From NCBI GenBank assembly GCA_945861535.1, contig CAMAUZ010000052.1, forward strand, positions 1-55,207: a stretch of DNA of 55,207 nucleotides, in the 5' to 3' direction. The notes under the pieces are model-generated. The model did not search any database. It saw only the letters and a program-made list of their open reading frames with translations, and had not been told where the DNA came from. The DNA is from Akkermansia muciniphila (GTDB lineage: Bacteria > Verrucomicrobiota > Verrucomicrobiia > Limisphaerales > BJHT01). Numbering within the stretch: position 1 is the first letter of the stretch; each line of letters begins with the position of its first letter. Of this stretch, positions 50,650 to 55,207 are shown in pieces. A program made the position numbers and the translations under genes.

Positions 50650-52830
50650 TCACCGCCCCTCTGCCACCTCGGCATCGAACACCCCCGTCAACACGCGGCC
50701 GTCGCACTTCACCTGCACCCAGAGGCGGTAGCGGCCGGGGCGCGGGAATTCGTAGGGGAAGGACACGACCTCGGCGACGGGCGCGGGTGACATTGTAAGA
50801 ACTGCCGACGCCGCTGCGGTGGGCGCGGCGGCGACGTGTCCGCGCTGCGCGACGCTGGTCGGGGATTTCCTTTCCGTCTTCTCCTCGCGCCGGATAAACG
50901 CCTCCTGCGCCGCCATCGAGATCGTTCCCGCCGGATGCAGATGCGCGAAGACGCCGCCGTCCGCATGCCGGACCGCCGCGTGGCCGGACATGCCGATATA
51001 CGATTCCAGCGGCGCGGGCGAACCGTCGGGCTTGCGCACGCGGAAGCGCAGCGCGGCTTCCTGGCGGGTGGTCAGCGGGGCGGCATTTTCCCATTCCATC
51101 ACGAAACCGCCGGGCAATCGGCACGTCCCTGGACGCGGTGGATTTCCCACCGGCAACGGATCGCCGAAATGCCACGAGTCATCCGGATCGAACGCGGTCG
51201 CCGCCGGAACGCTGCTCGCGGGGTTCGTGCCATTTGTGCCGCGCCCATCCGCCGCGCCCGCCGTGACCGCCGCGCCGGTCATTCGTCGCAACGGCACCCC
51301 GCAAAACGGATCGGCCGCGCCACCCCGCCGCGGCACGTTGTCGAGCAGCAGCGAGGGCTCGGGGAAATCCGCCTTGGCCACGAGCGTCTGCGTGAAGCCC
51401 GTCTCGTGCGTGACATCCGCGATCACGGAGTAGCGCCCTGCAGGCAACGGCGGCACCGCGGTTTCAAACGTCGTCGAGTTGCGTTGTATGGGATGCAAAT
51501 GCGCGAACGTGTCCGGCTCCTCGTCGCGAATGAGGAAGAGGTGCATCAGCTTGCCGTGGTCCGGCTGGAGCGGCGTCCAGTAGCGTTGCCCGCCACCGCT
51601 GAGGTCGACGCGCAGCCGCAGAATGGGCACGCCATTGGTCACGCGCACATCGGTCGTCATCGGCAGCGGGCGGTAGAGCCGGTTGGTGCGATAATCGCGG
51701 TCCACCGCGTCCCACCACGCCTTGCCGCCCACCACCATGCCGCTGAACAACAGCGCGCTGCCGACCATCGCGAGCAGCGCCCGTCGCTGTACCGGCGGGG
51801 AAACCGGCGCGCCTGGTTCCACCACCGCCTCGCCCCACGCCGCGCCAACCAGTCGCACCGCCGCGACGAACAGGAAGCTCGCTAGCACAATCAGCCCCGC
51901 GCCATACCAACGCGGCATCGTGAGCCGCGCGGTGGCGATCGCATTCACCGGCACCATCACGTCGCCCGCACCCGCGCCGCCCTCGACGCGAACATCCACG
52001 CTGTAGGCACCTGCCGCCATCAGCCAGAGCGTCGCGGTGTAGAGATTCGTCTCGCCGCGCACCAACTTCGCCACGTCGGGCGGCGGCGCACCGCCTTTGC
52101 CCGCCTTCCAATGCACCGGCAGCACCGCGACGCGCGTGACGCCGGAACGCAGCACGCGCACGGATATTTCCGCCAAGCCCGGAACAACCTGCGGCGGCCG
52201 CACCACCACGCGCACCGGATACGGACCGGCGTTGCCCTCGAAGACGACGTTCGGACTGCCGATGTGCGCGCCAGCCGGAGCGGCGAGCGAGAGGAGCAAC
52301 AGCAGGGCGAGGAAAAACGGGGAAAGAGGAAAAGGGGGAAACGGAAAAGCGGGGAACGTCCAACGTTCAACGTTCAACTTCCAACGTTCAAAGAGAGCGG
52401 CAGAACGCCAAAGACTTTTCCCGCTGCCCTCTGAACGTTGAGCGTTGAAAGTTGAACGTTGAACGTTCCCCATTTCCCTCCTTCCCATTTCCTCCTTCCC
52501 AGCCTTCGTCCCCACGCGGCTCATGCGTCCCTCGTTCATCGCCGCACCTTGAGGATCCAATGCCCGAACCACAGCGCGCCGCGGCGCGAACAGCAGGGCG
52601 AGGGAAAAGGGGGAAAGAGGAAAAGAGGGAAACGGAAAAGCGGGGAACGTCCAACGTTCAACGTTCAACTTCCAACGTTCAAAGAGAGCGGCAGAACGCC
52701 AAAGACTTTTCCGACCGCCCTCTGAACGTTGAGCGTTGAACGTTGAACGTTGAACGTTCCCCATTTCCCCTCTCCCCATTTCCCCCTTCCCAGCGTTCGT
52801 CTCCGCGCGGCTCAGGCGTTCCTCGTTCAT
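50650..52830 (-). CDS. Membrane protein with YtkA/CopC-like beta domains, repeat-expanded N-terminus
   Basis: 726 residues if started at ATG 52830, which overlaps the upstream gene's stop by 4 nt (ATGA); a duplicated ATG at 52539 would give 629. The first 150-plus residues are encoded by CAACGTT heptad repeats duplicated in tandem (291 bp, in frame). The real signal appears as PFFLALLLLLSLAAPAGA just before HIGSPNVVFEGNAG. An Ig-like domain follows, then two TM segments (GAGLIVLASFLFVAAVRLVG; LAMVGSALLFSGMVVGG), then an HGKLMHLFLIRDEEPDTFAH region typical of YtkA/FixH-like or copper-related proteins, and a second domain with HAAVRHADGGVFAHLHPAGT. Many His/Met residues hint at metal contact. 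Exact function unknown. Confidence 0.72.
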   Translation of the reverse strand: MNEERLSRAETNAGKGEMGRGEMGNVQRSTFNAQRSEGGRKSLWRSAALFERWKLNVERWTFPAFPFPSFPLSPFSLALLFAPRRAVVRALDPQGAAMNEGRMSRVGTKAGKEEMGRREMGNVQRSTFNAQRSEGSGKSLWRSAALFERWKLNVERWTFPAFPFPPFPLSPFFLALLLLLSLAAPAGAHIGSPNVVFEGNAGPYPVRVVVRPPQVVPGLAEISVRVLRSGVTRVAVLPVHWKAGKGGAPPPDVAKLVRGETNLYTATLWLMAAGAYSVDVRVEGGAGAGDVMVPVNAIATARLTMPRWYGAGLIVLASFLFVAAVRLVGAAWGEAVVEPGAPVSPPVQRRALLAMVGSALLFSGMVVGGKAWWDAVDRDYRTNRLYRPLPMTTDVRVTNGVPILRLRVDLSGGGQRYWTPLQPDHGKLMHLFLIRDEEPDTFAHLHPIQRNSTTFETAVPPLPAGRYSVIADVTHETGFTQTLVAKADFPEPSLLLDNVPRRGGAADPFCGVPLRRMTGAAVTAGAADGRGTNGTNPASSVPAATAFDPDDSWHFGDPLPVGNPPRPGTCRLPGGFVMEWENAAPLTTRQEAALRFRVRKPDGSPAPLESYIGMSGHAAVRHADGGVFAHLHPAGTISMAAQEAFIRREEKTERKSPTSVAQRGHVAAAPTAAASAVLTMSPAPVAEVVSFPYEFPRPGRYRLWVQVKCDGRVLTGVFDAEVAEGR
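52330..52826. repeat. CAACGTT heptad palindromes in a 291-bp tandem duplication
   Basis: Each unit contains CAACGTT-CAACGTT then CAACTTC-CAACGTTCAA and, about 45 nt later, the reverse complement (GAACGTTGAGCGTTGAAAGT or its variant). The two units start at 52539 and 52830 (ATG contexts GGTGCGGCGATGAACGAGG). The unit includes the last 16 codons of the upstream gene, showing a duplication of gene-junction sequence plus repeat. The period of 291 bp keeps the reading frame. Confidence 0.85.
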
Positions 52831-54056
52831 CGCCGCACCTTGAGCATCCAGTTCCCGAACCACAGCCCGCCGCGGCACGTCGCGACGGCCAGCACCAAAG
52901 CGGCACCCAGCCCGCGCGCCGTCACCGGATCGCGGTCCACCCGCCAGAACGAATCCATCCATGTCCCCGGATTCGAGGTGTAGGGCCAATGCCGGTGTCC
53001 GGCGAAGAACCAGTTGTTCGAGGCCGGGCTGAGCATGAACGACGAGAACATCCACTGCGCCACGAAGAATATCGTGAGAAACGCCGCGGCCAGCGCGAAT
53101 GCCAGCACCCAGTCGCGCCACCACGGGATTTCCGCTGACGCCATCGCGCCCGCGCCGCATTTCCGCCCGCGCTTCTCGCGTTCCACCAGCCAGTCAATCG
53201 CCAGCGCGGGCAGCACCAGCAGCAGCGGGAACGGCGGCGGAACCATCGATGTCACCGGATTGTAAATCGGCGCGAGCATCGGTTGCGCGGCAAAGCGCGG
53301 CAGCACCCAGATCATCAGCAGATACACGCCCACATACACGGTCGCCGCCCACGTCGCGCCCCAGCGCACCGCCGACGCGCGCGACGCCATCACCAGCAGC
53401 GCCGGATAATGCCAGCACGCGATCAGGTAAAACCGCAGCGCGTGCTGTTGGTTGGGAAAACTGTACTCCATCACGAATACCGAGTTCATCGCCGTCATGA
53501 TGCCGACCATGAACACGAACAACCGCGCCACTGCCGTCCGCTGCGGTTCCGCCGCGCGGTTCTGCCACGACAACACCAGCAGCAACACGCCCAGCGCGAC
53601 GCCGAACATGCCGATCGCCAGCAGCGAATGCGGCGGGCTGAGAATCTGCACGTCCAAGCCGTAGGCGTTGTGCCACCAGTCATCGAACGGCGCGGACGTG
53701 AGCATCGCGAAACAGCCCCAGATGGAAATCCACGCCCCCAGCGGCGCGCGCGCGCCCCACAAACTCACCGCCGCCGCGCGTTCCTCCGCCGTGCCGAAAA
53801 ACGTCGTGCGCAGCGCGAGCCAGCCGCACGTCAGCCCCGGCACCACGCCGCCGAGATAAATCACCATGTGCGCCGGTGTCCAAAACGTGTCGCGCCCGAT
53901 GCTCTCGTGCCACGAGATGTCCCACAGCACGCCCAGCGGAATGCACGTCGCGCCAAACACCGCGGCGAGGCAGGACCACGGAATGGCGTGGCTTCGGTCC
54001 GCGCACCCTGGGAGCGCGGGCGGCCCGTCCGCGAGTTGCACCGATGATGTCGCCAT
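52827..54056 (-). CDS. Multi-pass membrane protein
   Basis: 409 residues from ATG 54056 (MATSSVQLADGPPALPGCAD). Earlier in-frame codons lie in an intergenic repeat. About ten TM segments: WSCLAAVFGATCIPLGVLWD, MVIYLGGVVPGLTCGWLALR, WISIWGCFAMLTSAPFDDWW, LAIGMFGVALGVLLLVLS and LALAAAFLTIFFVAQWMFSS among others. Histidines sit in or near membrane segments (WDISWHESIGRDTFWTPAHM, DDWWHNAYGLD, CWHYPALL), which could bind metal. It is coupled by a 4-nt overlap to the YtkA/CopC-like protein downstream. I do not recognise the family; a metal- or respiration-linked pair is a guess. Confidence 0.78.
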   Translation of the reverse strand: MATSSVQLADGPPALPGCADRSHAIPWSCLAAVFGATCIPLGVLWDISWHESIGRDTFWTPAHMVIYLGGVVPGLTCGWLALRTTFFGTAEERAAAVSLWGARAPLGAWISIWGCFAMLTSAPFDDWWHNAYGLDVQILSPPHSLLAIGMFGVALGVLLLVLSWQNRAAEPQRTAVARLFVFMVGIMTAMNSVFVMEYSFPNQQHALRFYLIACWHYPALLVMASRASAVRWGATWAATVYVGVYLLMIWVLPRFAAQPMLAPIYNPVTSMVPPPFPLLLVLPALAIDWLVEREKRGRKCGAGAMASAEIPWWRDWVLAFALAAAFLTIFFVAQWMFSSFMLSPASNNWFFAGHRHWPYTSNPGTWMDSFWRVDRDPVTARGLGAALVLAVATCRGGLWFGNWMLKVRR

Positions 54057-54156
54057 ATTTTTCACTACGCACTGCGACTGCCTGACCCGGACCAAAAACT
54101 CGGGGGCGGCACGCCCGCGCTCCGGGCGCCAGCCTGGATATTTCACACCGATTTTG

Positions 54157-54284
54157 TAGCGCAGGCTTCCAAGCCTGCTGTATCGCGGGTTTCTAAACCC
54201 GCAGCGCGTACGGCGAGGCCGACACCCTGCCGACTTGGAAGTCGGCGACACAGCAGGTTTGGAAACCTGCGCTACAAGGCCGCG
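54157..54284. repeat. Inverted repeat TTGTAGCGCAGGCTTCCAAG family
   Basis: TTGTAGCGCAGGCTTCCAAG, CCTGCTGTATCGCGGGTTTC and, opposite, GCAGGTTTGGAAACCTGCGC then TACAAGG. Nested small palindromes (CGGGTTTCTAAACCCG; CCGACTTGGAAGTCGG) occur inside. It lies in the 429-bp gap 54057-54485. Confidence 0.82.
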
Positions 54285-54323
54285 TCCGCTCAGCCGTGCC
54301 TATGCAGTGAGGACCGGAGATTG

Positions 54324-54453
54324 AACCACAGAGACACGAAGAACACAGAGAAGACGTGGGGACGCAGACTGCTGGATTTGCTCACCAATCAGTGGCTCAA
54401 TCCCGCCCCGCAATTGCTTGGTTTTTCTCTGTGTTCATCGTGTCTCTGGGGTC
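54324..54453. repeat. CACAGAG iterated-word inverted pair
   Basis: Left arm ACCACAGAGACACGAAGAAC then ACAGAGAAG (three CAC words, period 8-9). Right arm TTCTCTGTGTTCATCGTGTC then TCTGGGG is its reverse complement about 65 nt away. Related arms occur at 26.57, 32.9, 35.3 and 47.8 kb. Confidence 0.8.
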
Positions 54454-54485
54454 CAAACGATTCGGTTCGACTGCATGGTTACGGC

Positions 54486-55207
54486 TCAACCCCGAATCTC
54501 CGCCGACTTCCCGTGCGCGTCCAAACCCTCCAGTTCCGCGAATTTCTTCACGGCCGACAGCGCCTTCTTCAGCGAGCCACGCTCATACTCGACCACGCTC
54601 GTGCGGCGCTGGAATTGATCGACCGTCAGCCCGGCGAAGGACCGCCCAGCCCCGCCGGTCGGCAGCGTATGACTCGGGCCGGCAACGTAATCGCCGAGCA
54701 CTGTCGGCGACCAGTTGCCGAGGAAGATCGCGCCGGCGGTGAGGATTTTTTCCGCCGCCCGGTGCGGCGAGCGAACCATCACTTCGCAGTGCTCGGGCGC
54801 GAGGCGGTTCACCAGCGCGAGGCCGTCGGCGAGGGTTTTCACTTGGATAAGCCAGCCATTGTTTTCCAGCGCCTTCGTAATGAACTCGCGGCGCGCGAGC
54901 GTGGCGAGCTGGCGCGGAATCTCCTTTTCCACCGCGCGCAAAATCTTCGCCGAAGTCGTCACCAGCCACACGCGTTCGTGGCCGGAGCCGTGCTCCGCCT
55001 GCGCGAGCAAGTCCGCGACGATGAACTTCGGATTCGCCGAATCATCCGCGAGCACCAGCACCTCGCTCGGTCCCGGCAGCAGGTCCACCGCGACGTGGCC
55101 GAACAGCAGGCGCTTGGCCGTGACGACATAGGCGTTGCCCGGACCGAAAATCTTCTGCACCGGCGCGACGGTCGAGGTGCCGCAGGCCAGCGCGGCAATC
55201 GCCTGCG
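54486..55207 (-). CDS. hisD: Histidinol dehydrogenase, 5' truncated
   Basis: The C-terminal 240 residues; the gene start lies beyond the right edge. Reading begins QAIAALACGTSTVAPVQKIF then GPGNAYVVTAKRLLFGHVAV, with the conserved DLLPGPSEVLVLADDSA and LLAQAEHGSGHERVWLV segments, the catalytic-region LAPEHCEVM (Glu-His pair) and LGDYVAGPSHTLPTGG, which includes zinc-ligand residues. HisD carries out the last two oxidation steps of histidine synthesis. The C-terminus ends KSAEIRG. Confidence 0.95.
   Translation of the reverse strand, partial: QAIAALACGTSTVAPVQKIFGPGNAYVVTAKRLLFGHVAVDLLPGPSEVLVLADDSANPKFIVADLLAQAEHGSGHERVWLVTTSAKILRAVEKEIPRQLATLARREFITKALENNGWLIQVKTLADGLALVNRLAPEHCEVMVRSPHRAAEKILTAGAIFLGNWSPTVLGDYVAGPSHTLPTGGAGRSFAGLTVDQFQRRTSVVEYERGSLKKALSAVKKFAELEGLDAHGKSAEIRG

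Noticed and set aside
52354-52770. Repeats that could be taken for a CRISPR array
   Set aside because: Only two units, with internal heptads and inverted halves; no regular unique spacers and no cas genes.

Overview
The window looks like a chromosomal segment of a high-GC member of the PVC superphylum, most likely Verrucomicrobiota near Pedosphaera/Limisphaera. Evidence: a DUF1549/DUF1553 - DUF1501 - WD40 operon, a type II-secretion-like prepilin protein with an H-X9-DG tail, Tat-exported Gfo/Idh/MocA and DUF6807 proteins, DUF6263 proteins, a verrucomicrobial FYRL-type C-terminus, and menaquinone synthesis by the futalosine route (MqnD). No rRNA, tRNA, phage, transposase or CRISPR array was seen.

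Layout. 1-7.2 kb (minus): a truncated Tat-exported sugar-hydrolase-like protein, the DUF1549/1553-DUF1501-WD40 operon, a prepilin-like protein and an unknown protein with a paralogue at 17.3 kb. 7.9-13.5 kb (plus): YjhG/YagF D-xylonate dehydratase, a Tm-1-like/UPF0261 protein and a membrane-anchored PQQ-type propeller. 13.5-22.3 kb: acetylxylan-esterase-like hydrolase, LeuD, a histone-deacetylase-like hydrolase, the second unknown paralogue, a polysaccharide-lyase-like secreted protein, MqnD, a MEKHLA protein and a hypothetical. 22.5-26.4 kb (plus): Opp/Dpp-type permeases and one ATPase, with a hicBA toxin-antitoxin pair lodged between the permease genes.

27.5-35.3 kb is the unusual part. An intact ubiD-family gene is followed by a series of toxin-antitoxin (TA) cassettes: RHH/PIN, a MazF-type remnant, a HigA-type remnant, DUF433/DUF5615, a frameshifted Phd-type/PIN remnant and a DUF6516 (TumE-like) pair. 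Three fragments of another ubiD gene lie between them, together with a lower-GC purine-permease operon. Four of the cassettes start at ATG exactly 6 nt after a -10-like hexamer in a promoter with a 17-nt spacer, which suggests leaderless transcripts.

35.5-55.2 kb: a BNR-repeat protein paired with a MoaD/ThiS-like protein, DUF6807 + Gfo/Idh/MocA + a small lipoprotein, a three-gene DUF6263 operon, a TIM-barrel isomerase-like protein, a secreted zinc-protease-like protein overlapping a DUF2786-like gene, two membrane proteins, and the 3' part of hisD.

Nearly every intergenic gap over about 150 bp carries palindromic repeats. Many have arms built from 2-4 copies of a 7-nt word (also 8-10 nt), with several unrelated words used the same way. 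Some repeats lie in frame inside genes (ubiD, the lyase-like gene, the 50.6-52.8 kb gene). This repeat system and the ubiD/TA cassette array are the two most notable observations. All functional calls come from reading the sequence; no database search was run.
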